24,497 nucleotides of DNA from an uncultured Clostridia bacterium. GTDB taxonomy: Bacteria; Bacillota; Clostridia; UBA1381. Made by a program: the position numbers and the translations under genes. Below are positions 13,914-22,052 of the stretch, in pieces. The stretch lies in NCBI GenBank assembly GCA_934487205.1, contig CAKSRS010000041.1, positions 1 to 24,497 on the forward strand, given 5' to 3'. Numbering within the stretch: the first letter of the stretch is position 1; every line of letters starts with the position of its first letter. The notes beneath the pieces are model-generated. The model did not search any database, was not told the DNA's origin, and was given only the letters and a program-made list of their open reading frames with translations.

Positions 13914-15091
13914 AATTTCGGATATATTTCGATACGTTCCACGCCTTCCAATGCTTTTTCAATCAATTCGTCGACATTAAGCCGTAATTCGCTTTTTTCA
14001 ATCGACGCCATTTTAGGCTGCGTTGTCGGGTGCCGCGGAGTGAAAACCGTACAGCAATCCTCATACGGCAAAATCGAAGTTTCAAACGTATTTATCGCCT
14101 GTGAACGTTCAATAATTTCCGTCTTGTCCATGCCGATAAGCGGACGGAGTACAGGCATTTTTACAACGGAATTGGTAACGTTAAGCGCAGCAAGCGTCTG
14201 TGACGCCACCTGTCCCGCACTTTCACCCGTTATAAGTGCCTGGGATTTATGTTTTTCCGCAATTCTTTCCGACAATTTCATCATAAAACGGCGCATTATA
14301 AGCGTCATGTGTTCTTCCGGACAATTATCCCTGATTGCAAGCTGAATTTCGGTAAACGGAACAATATACAGATTTATTTTTGATGTATATTGCGCCAGAA
14401 TCGACGCAAGTTCGATAACCTTTTCCTTTGCTCTTTCGCTCGTGTACGGAAAACTGAAGAAGTTAACCGCGTCAATTTCTATTCCGCGCTTTGCAATCAT
14501 ATGTCCCGCAACAGGGCTGTCAATTCCGCCCGACAAAAGCAATGTCGCTTTTCCGCCGGTTCCTATTGGCATTCCTCCCTGTCCCTTGATACGGTTTTCT
14601 CGACAATAGACAAACGCCTCGCGGTCGCGAACCTCTATCTGCACCGTAACCTCCGGGTTATGCACATCAACAATCATTCCGGGGACAGCGTCATCTAAAA
14701 ATCCGCCGACCTCCATACTCAGCTGAACCGAATTAAGCGGGAATTTTTTATCCGAACGTTTTGCTTCAACTTTAAATTTTTTTCCCGGCTGCAAGTCTTT
14801 GCGGCAATATTCCAAAGCCGCCGCCTCAATAGATTCAACCGTTTTTTCGCAAACGCGTGCGCGGACAATTGTTACAATTCCGAACACTTTTTGCAGCCGC
14901 TCGCACACAATATCAATTTTGTCATCTTCCTCAACTTCGATATAAATCGTCGCCTGCGCGATGGTAATGCGTGCATTTGCGATATTTTTTATTGAATTTG
15001 AAATATTTTGTATCAACACCTTTTCAAAGCGTGGACGGTTTCCGCCCTTTAAAATAATTTCGCCGTATTTTACCAATATAATTTCTTTCAC
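13910..15091 (-). CDS. thiI: tRNA 4-thiouridine synthase ThiI
   Basis: ThiI adenylates U8 of tRNA and inserts sulfur to make 4-thiouridine; in some bacteria it also supplies sulfur for thiamine thiazole synthesis. The 393 aa protein has an N-terminal ferredoxin-like/THUMP region (about 1-165) and a PP-loop ATP pyrophosphatase domain with LLLSGGIDSPVA (184-195). ITGESAGQVASQT (287-299) and EDCCTVFTPRHP (344-355, Cys346/Cys347) follow. It lacks the C-terminal rhodanese domain found in E. coli ThiI, as is usual in Bacillota, so sulfur must come from another donor. The start codon is GTG (15089-15091), with GAGG 7 bases upstream. It lies 4 bases after a cysteine desulfurase gene, the likely sulfur donor, matching the NifZ-ThiI pairing known in Bacillus. 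Confidence 0.95.
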   Translation of the reverse strand: MKEIILVKYGEIILKGGNRPRFEKVLIQNISNSIKNIANARITIAQATIYIEVEEDDKIDIVCERLQKVFGIVTIVRARVCEKTVESIEAAALEYCRKDLQPGKKFKVEAKRSDKKFPLNSVQLSMEVGGFLDDAVPGMIVDVHNPEVTVQIEVRDREAFVYCRENRIKGQGGMPIGTGGKATLLLSGGIDSPVAGHMIAKRGIEIDAVNFFSFPYTSERAKEKVIELASILAQYTSKINLYIVPFTEIQLAIRDNCPEEHMTLIMRRFMMKLSERIAEKHKSQALITGESAGQVASQTLAALNVTNSVVKMPVLRPLIGMDKTEIIERSQAINTFETSILPYEDCCTVFTPRHPTTQPKMASIEKSELRLNVDELIEKALEGVERIEIYPKL

Positions 15092-15095
15092 AGGA

Positions 15096-16211
15096 TTACC
15101 TCACATATTTTCTGATTGTTTCCACTTCGTTTTTTACAGTCTCCGTCACAAATTCCGCATCAAAATCTTCTTCTGAAAAGCTGAAACGGATTGCCCCGCG
15201 TATATCTTCATCACTTTTACCCATATCTGTCAGCACATGGCTCGGCGACGGGTGATTGGACGAGCATGCCGACCCCGTGGACACATATATGCCCCTTGCC
15301 TCCAAGCTGTGCAGCAAGATTTCTGCCTTAATTCCGCGGAAGGACACATTTAACACATACCCGGAGTTTTTGCCGCCGCCGTTTATCGATATATTATCAA
15401 TTTTGTGCAAAAGTTTTTCCGCAAGCTCACCGCGTTTGTCCGGCAAAACCGGCTTAAATTCACGCACAGCCGCACCGAACGCGGCAATTCCCGCAACATT
15501 TTCCGTGCCGGAGCGCATGTTTTTCTGCTGCCCGCCGCCCGCAATTATCGGATTTACATGAATACCGTCCGCAATGTACAAAGCGCCGGTTCCCTTCAGA
15601 CCATGTATTTTATGCGCACTTGCCGAAAGCATGTCTATACCGCATTTCTTCGGTTTAATATCAATTTTGCAAAATCCTTGTACTGCATCGCAGTGTAGCA
15701 CAGCCTTCGGCGAATGTTTCTTCATTATATTTTTCAGCTCGTCAAACGGCTGTATTACGCCCGTCTCATTGTTAACTGCCATAACGCTTACCAAAATTGT
15801 GTCACCGCGCAGCGCTTTTTCAAATTCATCAAGCTTGACCGCACCGTTTTCATCTGCCGACAAATACGTTACGTCAAAACCTTCCTGCTCCAAAATGCGA
15901 AACGGTTCCAGCACCGACGGGTGCTCGATTTTTGTTGTAACAAGATGTGTTCCGCGCTTTTTGTTTGCTCGCGCGTACCCGAAAATCGCCGTGTTGTTCG
16001 ATTCGGTACCGCCCGACGTAAAATAAATATTTTTTTTATCAACGCCCAAAACCCGCGCAATTTCTTCAGCGGAACTTTTAATCATCTTTTCTGCGTCCAC
16101 GCCCAGTCTGTGAAGGCTGGACGGATTTCCAAAGGTTTCGAAAGCTTCCATGCATGCATCTTTTGCCGCCTTTGACGGCTTTGTAGTCGACGCATTGTCA
16201 AGATATATCAT
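15096..16211 (-). CDS. NifS-type cysteine desulfurase
   Basis: This PLP enzyme (371 aa) converts cysteine to alanine and holds the sulfur as a persulfide for transfer. Landmarks are YLDNASTTKPS (3-13), TSGGTESNN (65-73), EHPSV with His97 stacking on PLP, HCDAVQ (173-178), the PLP lysine in SAHKIHG (Lys201), RSGTENV (233-239) and the catalytic Cys316 in STGSACSSNHPSPSHVL (311-327). Its start shares a base with the thiN stop (TAATG), with AAGGAG 9 bases upstream, and thiI follows after 4 bases. No iscU or sufU lies beside it. I infer that it is dedicated to ThiI (as NifZ/YrvO-type enzymes are in Bacillus) rather than to general Fe-S cluster assembly. Confidence 0.93.
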   Translation of the reverse strand: MIYLDNASTTKPSKAAKDACMEAFETFGNPSSLHRLGVDAEKMIKSSAEEIARVLGVDKKNIYFTSGGTESNNTAIFGYARANKKRGTHLVTTKIEHPSVLEPFRILEQEGFDVTYLSADENGAVKLDEFEKALRGDTILVSVMAVNNETGVIQPFDELKNIMKKHSPKAVLHCDAVQGFCKIDIKPKKCGIDMLSASAHKIHGLKGTGALYIADGIHVNPIIAGGGQQKNMRSGTENVAGIAAFGAAVREFKPVLPDKRGELAEKLLHKIDNISINGGGKNSGYVLNVSFRGIKAEILLHSLEARGIYVSTGSACSSNHPSPSHVLTDMGKSDEDIRGAIRFSFSEEDFDAEFVTETVKNEVETIRKYVR

Positions 16212-16816
16212 TAATCCTTGCTCCTTATTACAAACGCTTTTCCGCGCTTTATCGTAATTTTACATATATTTTTCGTCATTACATTACTCACGCCGAGACT
16301 CGTCCCGCTTTTAACCGTACCGTTTGATAAAGCATACTCCAATCCATCGGTCGTGACACCCTCGCAGTCGCCCTCGAACGGCATAATTGAAATTATGTCG
16401 CCCGGCTTGCCGCTGACGGTGATTTCACTTTCCGTATAACGAATTATATTATGCCCGTCAATAATCGCCGCGTCAATTCCTTTAAGCTGCTTTAAAAGCG
16501 AAATATTCGTCATGGTATGATCCATACGCGTCCCTATCATTCCGAACATTAACACGCTGTCAAAATTATGTTCAATTGCATAGAGTACGGTCAGTTCACC
16601 GTCGGTACAATCCTTATGTGTCGGATAAAGAACCCTGTTCTTGCCCTCGGTTGACGCCTTCACCGAATCCATATCTCCGATTATTATATCCGGCGTGATA
16701 CCGAACTTCAGCGCATGGTCATATCCGCTGTCCGCGCATATAACAAAGTCATCGCTGCGGATATATTTTTTTATGTATTCGCCGACAAATCCGCCGCAGA
16801 TTATAACCGCTCTCAT
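16211..16816 (-). CDS. thiN: thiamine diphosphokinase
   Basis: ThiN transfers pyrophosphate from ATP to thiamine, giving the cofactor thiamine diphosphate. The 201 aa protein shows the family motifs in order: ADSGYDHALKFGITPDIIIGDMDS (starting at 28), the KDCTDGE block (68-74), GTRMDHTMTN (95-104) and a C-terminal beta domain with SLGVSNVM (173-180). The ATG at 16814-16816 overlaps the rpe stop (ATGA), and GGAGG precedes it by 4 bases. The rpe-thiN pair is the same as in Bacillus subtilis (yloR-yloS). Thiamine diphosphate is the cofactor of transketolase, which works next to Rpe in the pentose phosphate pathway. Confidence 0.95.
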   Translation of the reverse strand: MRAVIICGGFVGEYIKKYIRSDDFVICADSGYDHALKFGITPDIIIGDMDSVKASTEGKNRVLYPTHKDCTDGELTVLYAIEHNFDSVLMFGMIGTRMDHTMTNISLLKQLKGIDAAIIDGHNIIRYTESEITVSGKPGDIISIMPFEGDCEGVTTDGLEYALSNGTVKSGTSLGVSNVMTKNICKITIKRGKAFVIRSKD

Positions 16817-17448
16817 ACTGCCTCCATAAGGCTTTTCACCGAACCCGTAATATCGTCATTAAACACCGCTGAGCCGGCAACAATCACATTCGCGCCGCAC
16901 TCCACCACTGATTTTATATTATTCGCTTTTATTCCGCCGTCAACTTCGATAAGAAAGTCCTCTCCGCAGGCGCGGCGTATTTCCGTGATTTTCGGATTTA
17001 CATCTTCAATATATTTTTGTCCGCCATGCCCCGGGTGAACGCTCATTACGAGCACCATGTCAACCTTATCAAGATACGGTTTTACCGCATCGGCAGGCGT
17101 TCCGGGATTAATCGCTATACCCGCTTTTTTCCCGAGTGAATGGATTAATTTTATACATTCATCCGGTTTTTGCGTAGATTCAACGTGAAAAGTGATAAGG
17201 TCTGCTCCCGCATCGGCAAAATTTTTAATATAGCGTTCTGGCTCGGTAATCATCAGATGCACATCAAAAAACAATCCCGATTTTGCGCGCAAGCTTTGAT
17301 ATACGCATGCTCCGAAACTGATATTGGGCACAAAAATCCCGTCCATAACGTCGATATGCAGCCATGGTGCACCCGCTTTTTCTATTTCTTCTATCTGTCT
17401 GCCGAGGATTGAAAAGTCCGCCGACAGCATCGATGGTGATAATATCAT
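16813..17448 (-). CDS. rpe: ribulose-phosphate 3-epimerase
   Basis: Rpe interconverts ribulose-5-phosphate and xylulose-5-phosphate in the pentose phosphate pathway. The TIM-barrel protein (211 aa from this start) has PSMLSADF (5-12), the metal site LHIDVMDGIFVPN (30-42, His31/Asp33), FDVHLMI (61-67, His64), NPGTP (114-118), and EVDGGI with Asp170. The phosphate-binding loop reads SVHPGHGGQKYI (136-147), where most homologs have PGFGGQ. The start is uncertain. An ATG four codons upstream (17458-17460) has AAAGGA directly against it, leaving no spacing. The ATG at 17446-17448 gives the usual N-terminus and overlaps the rsgA stop (TAATG). Confidence 0.94.
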   Translation of the reverse strand: MILSPSMLSADFSILGRQIEEIEKAGAPWLHIDVMDGIFVPNISFGACVYQSLRAKSGLFFDVHLMITEPERYIKNFADAGADLITFHVESTQKPDECIKLIHSLGKKAGIAINPGTPADAVKPYLDKVDMVLVMSVHPGHGGQKYIEDVNPKITEIRRACGEDFLIEVDGGIKANNIKSVVECGANVIVAGSAVFNDDITGSVKSLMEAV

Positions 17449-18311
17449 TATTTTTCCCATTCCTTTACATTCTTTAGTTGACTATAAAGCTGTTTGTAGC
17501 TTTCATAACGGCTCACCGCAATTTTGCCGCTCTCCGCCATATCCTTAATCACGCAATCCGGCTCGCTTATATGCGAGCAGCCTTTAAACCGGCACATACC
17601 GCCGAAATCACGCATTTCGGGGAAATATTTATACAAATCCTCTGCCTGTATACCGGATACCTCAAAAGAACTGAACCCCGGTGTATCAAGAACGTGTCCG
17701 CCGCATGCAAGCTCAATTAGTTCGACATGGCGCGTAGTGTGTCTGCCGCGTTTTATCTTTTCCGAAACAGCGCCCGTTTCCATATCGCCGTTGGTCAGAA
17801 TATTCAAAATTGTTGATTTTCCCACGCCCGACAGCCCTGCAAAAGCAGTAGTTTTTCCCTTAATATACGGTAAAATCCCGTCAATTGCGCCGTCATTTAC
17901 GGCGCTTACCGCCAAAACCGCATACCCGGCTTTTTTATATATTTCGCACAATTCTTCCCCGTCCGATAAATCGGTTTTATTAATTACGATTATCGGCATA
18001 ATCCCGCACACCTCCGCCGTAACAAGAAGTTTGTCAATCAGCGGTAAGTTCGGGTCGGGGTTCGCCGCGGCGGCTACTATTACAAGATTATCAATATTTG
18101 CAACCGGCGGACGAATAAGATGATTTCGGCGCGGAAGTATTTTGTCAATACTCCCCTTTCCGTTTTTCACACTTGCCTCAACATCATCGCCGATGCACGG
18201 CTTTATTCCGTCTTTTCTGAAAATACCCCTCGCCCTGCATTCAAAAACTTCACCGTCGGCGGACTTTACATAATAAAATCCGCCTATTCCTTTAATTATT
18301 TTTCCAATCAT
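17448..18311 (-). CDS. rsgA: ribosome small-subunit-dependent GTPase RsgA
   Basis: RsgA (YjeQ/CpgA) checks late 30S subunit assembly using GTP. The 287 aa protein has an N-terminal OB-fold (about 1-65), then the circularly permuted GTPase domain: G4 NKTD (111-114), G1 GLSGVGKST (159-167), the G2 region RGRHTTRH (188-195) and G3 DTPG (209-212). A C-terminal zinc knuckle follows with Cys240, Cys245, His247 and Cys253. The ATG at 18309-18311 starts one base after the prkC stop. No Shine-Dalgarno sequence is visible in the preceding 15 bases, so translation probably depends on ribosomes finishing prkC. In Bacillus subtilis the homolog is a PrkC substrate, which fits the gene order. Confidence 0.95.
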   Translation of the reverse strand: MIGKIIKGIGGFYYVKSADGEVFECRARGIFRKDGIKPCIGDDVEASVKNGKGSIDKILPRRNHLIRPPVANIDNLVIVAAAANPDPNLPLIDKLLVTAEVCGIMPIIVINKTDLSDGEELCEIYKKAGYAVLAVSAVNDGAIDGILPYIKGKTTAFAGLSGVGKSTILNILTNGDMETGAVSEKIKRGRHTTRHVELIELACGGHVLDTPGFSSFEVSGIQAEDLYKYFPEMRDFGGMCRFKGCSHISEPDCVIKDMAESGKIAVSRYESYKQLYSQLKNVKEWEK

Positions 18312-18312
18312 A

Positions 18313-20253
18313 TTAATTAAACGTAACTACCTTATCATAAGTTTTGTTTCCGTCGATATAAATCTGAACGCTGACGTCTTTGCTGCTTGCGATTGTTATA
18401 TCGACCGTACCTTCCGATTTGGCATGATTGCCCTCATAATACGTTTTTCCGTCTACAACCGCGCGTACATGAACCGAGTCGGCTGCATCGTCCGGAATTT
18501 TTACCGAAAGCGTTTTTTTCTTGGACACGGGTGTTGCAGTAGGCGTCGGCTTAGCTGTAGGAGTCGGCGTCGGTGTGGGCGTTTCCGCTACGCCGAGACT
18601 TACGGTGAAATCCACCTTACTGCCCTTTTCGACGCCGGTTTTCGCCGACGGCGATTGGGAAACGACTTTTCCTTCCTCGGCTGAATTTTCAACCTTTTCC
18701 ACACTTCCCGCGCGCAATCCTGCCTCGGCAAGAAGTTTCAGTGCCTGCTCCTCCGTCATTCCGGTAATTTTGGGCACAACCGACTGTGCGTCCGGGTCTT
18801 CAATATCCGCGCTGACATACAGAATTACCGAATATCCTTCCGATACCTTGGTATCCTTTTTCGGCGATTGGCTGATTACATATCCGTACTGAATGGTATC
18901 GTCATATTTATCAACTTTTTTGCAGCTTAGTTTTTCTGCGCGCAGACGGCGTTCCGCCTCGTCATAGCTGAGATTTTCCACGTCCGGAACTTTAATTTTT
19001 CCATCCTCCAATCCCGAGCTTATCGTTACCTTTATTTTTCTGTTCTTCTTTACATACTGGTTTGCCCCTGGTTTCTGGCGGATAATCAAACCTTCCGCTA
19101 CTTCTTCCGAAACTTCAAACTCAACGTTGTCGTCAAGACGCAGCTTTGCATCTTCAAGAATTTGCTCCGCTTCTTCCTGAGTCTTTCCTTCAAGGTCGGG
19201 AACCGGATACTCTTTCCGTCCGCCGGACATTGAAAAATACGTTGCAAAGGCTATTATAATAACGCCGATTACAGCAATTGCAGCCAATTTCTTGGTTTTA
19301 TCCTCTTTTTTCCGTTTTTCGGTGCGGCGGCTGTATAATTCATTCTTTGTCTGACGCTCGTCAAGCCGTTTTGTTTCATATCTGTCATCTTCGGCATATT
19401 CGTCATCGGTCGAATAAGCACCGTTGCCGCATACCGACTCAAGCGCATGAACCATTTCCGCCGCCGACTGATAACGTGCATGCTGTTCCCGCGAAATTGC
19501 CTTCATCGTTATTTCCGCCACGTTATCGGGAATATTTGGATTAATAATTCTGCAATCCTGCGGCTCCTGCTCCAGTTTCATTAACGCGATTGAAACAGGA
19601 TTTGCGCCGTCAAACGGCACCGTTCCCGTGAGCATTTCATAAAGAACAACACCCAGCGAATATACGTCGCTGCGTTCATCGGTATATCCGCCGCGCGCCT
19701 GTTCCGGCGAAATGTAATGCACGGAGCCGATTCCGCCCGCCCCCGCGACAATCGTTTCGCTGCTCGCCGCCTGAGCTATACCGAAATCCGCAACCTTTAA
19801 CGTTCCATCCTTCGTCATAAGCACATTATGCGGCTTTATATCGCGGTGAACAACATGGTTCGCATGTGCACAGTCAAGTGCTCTGCCTATCTGAATGGCA
19901 AAATCACATGCTTCTTCCCAATCAAGATGTCCTCTTTTTTGAATATATTCCTTAAGAGTCACGCCGTCTACATATTCCATAACTATGTAGTCAAACTCGC
20001 CGCTCTCACCCACATCATACACCTGTACGATGTTTGGGTGCGAAAGCTTTGCCGCCGCACGCGATTCGGTGTTAAATCTTTTTACGACCTCGCTGTCATA
20101 TTTAAGCGAATCTTTAAGCACCTTAATCGCAACAAATCTGTTAAGTACGCGGCATTTCGCCTTGTAGACGGTCGCCATGCCGCCAGTTCCTATAATTTCC
20201 AGAATTTCATACCTGTTGTCAATAACTCTGCCAACCAAATAATCGGGGTTCAT
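18313..20253 (-). CDS. prkC: membrane Ser/Thr protein kinase with PASTA repeats (PrkC/PknB)
   Basis: This 646 aa transmembrane kinase senses cell-wall muropeptides and phosphorylates division, wall and translation proteins. The cytoplasmic kinase domain (about 15-272) has the glycine loop GTGGMATVY (22-30), Lys44, HRDIKPHN (136-143) with the catalytic Asp138, DFG (156-158), and an activation loop ending HYISPEQ (179-185). A charged juxtamembrane segment (about 280-321) leads to one transmembrane helix (about 323-340). Outside are three PASTA repeats (about 346-413, 419-482, 488-553), a Thr-Pro linker (558-575) and a C-terminal region of about 67 residues that I cannot assign. AAAGGAG precedes the ATG by 8 bases. 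It lies 14 bases after its partner phosphatase gene prpC. Confidence 0.96.
   Translation of the reverse strand: MNPDYLVGRVIDNRYEILEIIGTGGMATVYKAKCRVLNRFVAIKVLKDSLKYDSEVVKRFNTESRAAAKLSHPNIVQVYDVGESGEFDYIVMEYVDGVTLKEYIQKRGHLDWEEACDFAIQIGRALDCAHANHVVHRDIKPHNVLMTKDGTLKVADFGIAQAASSETIVAGAGGIGSVHYISPEQARGGYTDERSDVYSLGVVLYEMLTGTVPFDGANPVSIALMKLEQEPQDCRIINPNIPDNVAEITMKAISREQHARYQSAAEMVHALESVCGNGAYSTDDEYAEDDRYETKRLDERQTKNELYSRRTEKRKKEDKTKKLAAIAVIGVIIIAFATYFSMSGGRKEYPVPDLEGKTQEEAEQILEDAKLRLDDNVEFEVSEEVAEGLIIRQKPGANQYVKKNRKIKVTISSGLEDGKIKVPDVENLSYDEAERRLRAEKLSCKKVDKYDDTIQYGYVISQSPKKDTKVSEGYSVILYVSADIEDPDAQSVVPKITGMTEEQALKLLAEAGLRAGSVEKVENSAEEGKVVSQSPSAKTGVEKGSKVDFTVSLGVAETPTPTPTPTAKPTPTATPVSKKKTLSVKIPDDAADSVHVRAVVDGKTYYEGNHAKSEGTVDITIASSKDVSVQIYIDGNKTYDKVVTFN
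18529..18582 (-). repeat. low-complexity Thr-Pro coding repeat in prkC
   Basis: This stretch encodes residues 558-575 of the kinase, an alternation of Thr and Pro with single Ala and Lys interruptions. It would form a stiff extracellular spacer between the third PASTA repeat and the C-terminal region. At DNA level it is an imperfect six-base repeat, so its length could vary between strains. Confidence 0.8.
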
Positions 20254-20267
20254 AAAATTTACTCCTT

Positions 20268-20996
20268 TCAGTCTATATCAAAAGCAAGACAGGTTATATT
20301 ATCGTTTCCGCCTTTTTTGTTTGCCAGCGCCACAAGCGCTTCGACACCTGCCTGCAAGTCCTCATGTTCATTAAGTATTGTCATAATCTGCTCATCGCTG
20401 ACAAGATTTGATAGTCCGTCCGAGCAGATAAAAACTGTTTCGCCGCGATAATCATCAATAATTACGTCCACCTTTATGGTGCTGTCCGTTCCAACAGCGC
20501 GCGTTATAAGATTCTTCTGCGGGTGATTTTTCGCCGCATCGCCCGATATTTGGCCTCGGCTCAAAAGCTCCTGAACATATGAGTGGTCGGTTGTAATCTG
20601 GCGTATTTCGCCTTCCGATACGGCATAAATCCGGCTGTCCCCGACATGCACGGCAACGAGCTTATTTTTATAAATAAATCCCATTGACGCTGTCGTCCCC
20701 ATGCCTTTCGCTTCTTCATGATGCCTTGCGTATTCGAAAAGTTCGCTGTTAGCCTCGATAAAGGCTCGCTTTATGAGGTCGCCGAGTTCCATGCATGACA
20801 TTTGCGGATTGAACTTTCTTATGATGCAATCCTTAACAATCATGGTCGTCATCTTGCTGGCGACTTCGCCCGCATTATGACCGCCCATACCGTCAGCCAC
20901 CATTCCGCCGACAAGATTTTCGTTCCTGTAGGAAAAATAGCTATCCTCATTTACTCTGCGTATGCGCCCGATATCGGTACACGCGCCCATTCTCAT
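20268..20996 (-). CDS. prpC: PP2C-family Ser/Thr phosphatase (PrpC/Stp)
   Basis: PrpC is a cytoplasmic Mn/Mg-dependent phosphatase that reverses PrkC phosphorylation. The 242 aa protein shows the PPM motifs in order: TDIGRIRRVNEDS (7-19), VADGMGGHNAGE (33-44, metal ligand Asp35), GTTASM (100-105), HVGDSRIY (117-124), the DHSYVQEL block (137-144), ICSDGLSN (190-197, metal ligand Asp193) and GGNDNITCL (229-237). The ATG at 20994-20996 is preceded by GGGGTGAT, close to the anti-Shine-Dalgarno complement. It lies 30 bases after rlmN and 14 bases before prkC, the standard pairing. Confidence 0.96.
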   Translation of the reverse strand: MRMGACTDIGRIRRVNEDSYFSYRNENLVGGMVADGMGGHNAGEVASKMTTMIVKDCIIRKFNPQMSCMELGDLIKRAFIEANSELFEYARHHEEAKGMGTTASMGFIYKNKLVAVHVGDSRIYAVSEGEIRQITTDHSYVQELLSRGQISGDAAKNHPQKNLITRAVGTDSTIKVDVIIDDYRGETVFICSDGLSNLVSDEQIMTILNEHEDLQAGVEALVALANKKGGNDNITCLAFDID

Positions 20997-21026
20997 AACA
21001 TCACCCCGCTTTTCGTGTGGTTATAT

Positions 21027-22052
21027 TTAAAGCAGCTTTTTTCGGAGCTGTCCGCATGACGCCCGAATATCGCTGCCCAGCTCTCTGCGCACCGTGGCAT
21101 TTATACCGTGCGATATAAGTCTGTCACAAAATGCGCGTATCTGCTTTTTATCTCCTTTGTGAAATTCCCGTTCTTCGATTTTATTAACGGGTATCAGATT
21201 AACATGTGCAAGTATGCCCTTCAGCAGTTCGGTGAGTTCGTCCGCATTTTCAAGCGAATCATTAACGCCGCTTATTAACGAATATTCAAAGCTTATGCGC
21301 CGCGTCGTCACCTTTATGTAATCGCGGCATGCTGCAATAAGTTCATCAATATGATATTTTTTGTTTATCGGCATAATCGAACTCCGTATTTCGTCATTTG
21401 GCGCATGGAGCGATACCGAAAGCGTTATCGGTAGATTCTGTTTTGCCAGCTCGTAAATTTTCGGCACAACACCGCATGTTGATAGCGATATGTGTCTGTA
21501 CCCGATATTCAGTCCCTTCGGGTGATTGACATTATGCAGGAATTTTATCACATTATCGAAATTGTCAAGCGGTTCGCCTATTCCCATCATTACGATGTTG
21601 CTTATTCTTTCGCCTATATCTTTTTCGGCGAAAATCACCTGATTTAAAATTTCTCCCGGCGTAAGACTGCGGTACAGTCCGCCTATCGTGGACGCGCAGA
21701 AACCGCACCCCATTCGGCAGCCCACCTGCGACGATATGCATATCGTTATGCCGTGTTTATAATACATGACAACGCTTTCTATACAATTCCCGTCCGGCAG
21801 TTCAAACAGATATTTTGTTGTTTTATCCAATTGCGATACGTATTTTTCCCTGATTTTCAGCGTGGAAACAACACATTCACGCGCCAGTTTTTCACGCGTC
21901 GCCTTTGATAAATTTGTCATGTCATCAAAGCTTTCCGCGCCCTTGTGCAGCCATGAAAATATCTGTTCGGTGCGGAATTTCGGTTCACCGATACTCTTTA
22001 AATAATCGGTAAGTTCATCATATTCAAAATCTTTTAAATCTATCATAATCAT
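21027..22052 (-). CDS. rlmN: dual-specificity RNA C2-methyltransferase RlmN
   Basis: RlmN is a radical SAM enzyme that methylates C2 of A2503 in 23S rRNA and A37 in some tRNAs. The 341 aa protein has an N-terminal RNA-binding region (about 1-90), the radical SAM cysteine motif CRMGCGFC (Cys112/116/119), MMGIGEPLDN (155-164), LSVSLHAPND in the barrel and the C-terminal methyl-carrying cysteine in ASCGQL (Cys333). The reading frame also opens at a GTG two codons upstream. I prefer the ATG at 22050-22052 because it overlaps the rsmB stop (ATGA) and has AAAGGTG (22056-22062) just upstream. A specific Cfr function is not suggested, given the fmt-rsmB-rlmN-prpC context. Confidence 0.96.
   Translation of the reverse strand: MIMIDLKDFEYDELTDYLKSIGEPKFRTEQIFSWLHKGAESFDDMTNLSKATREKLARECVVSTLKIREKYVSQLDKTTKYLFELPDGNCIESVVMYYKHGITICISSQVGCRMGCGFCASTIGGLYRSLTPGEILNQVIFAEKDIGERISNIVMMGIGEPLDNFDNVIKFLHNVNHPKGLNIGYRHISLSTCGVVPKIYELAKQNLPITLSVSLHAPNDEIRSSIMPINKKYHIDELIAACRDYIKVTTRRISFEYSLISGVNDSLENADELTELLKGILAHVNLIPVNKIEEREFHKGDKKQIRAFCDRLISHGINATVRRELGSDIRASCGQLRKKLL

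Noticed and set aside
18529..18582. CRISPR-like or tandem DNA repeat
   Set aside because: The six-base periodicity only reflects the Thr-Pro codon alternation of the kinase stalk; there are no spacers and no cas genes.
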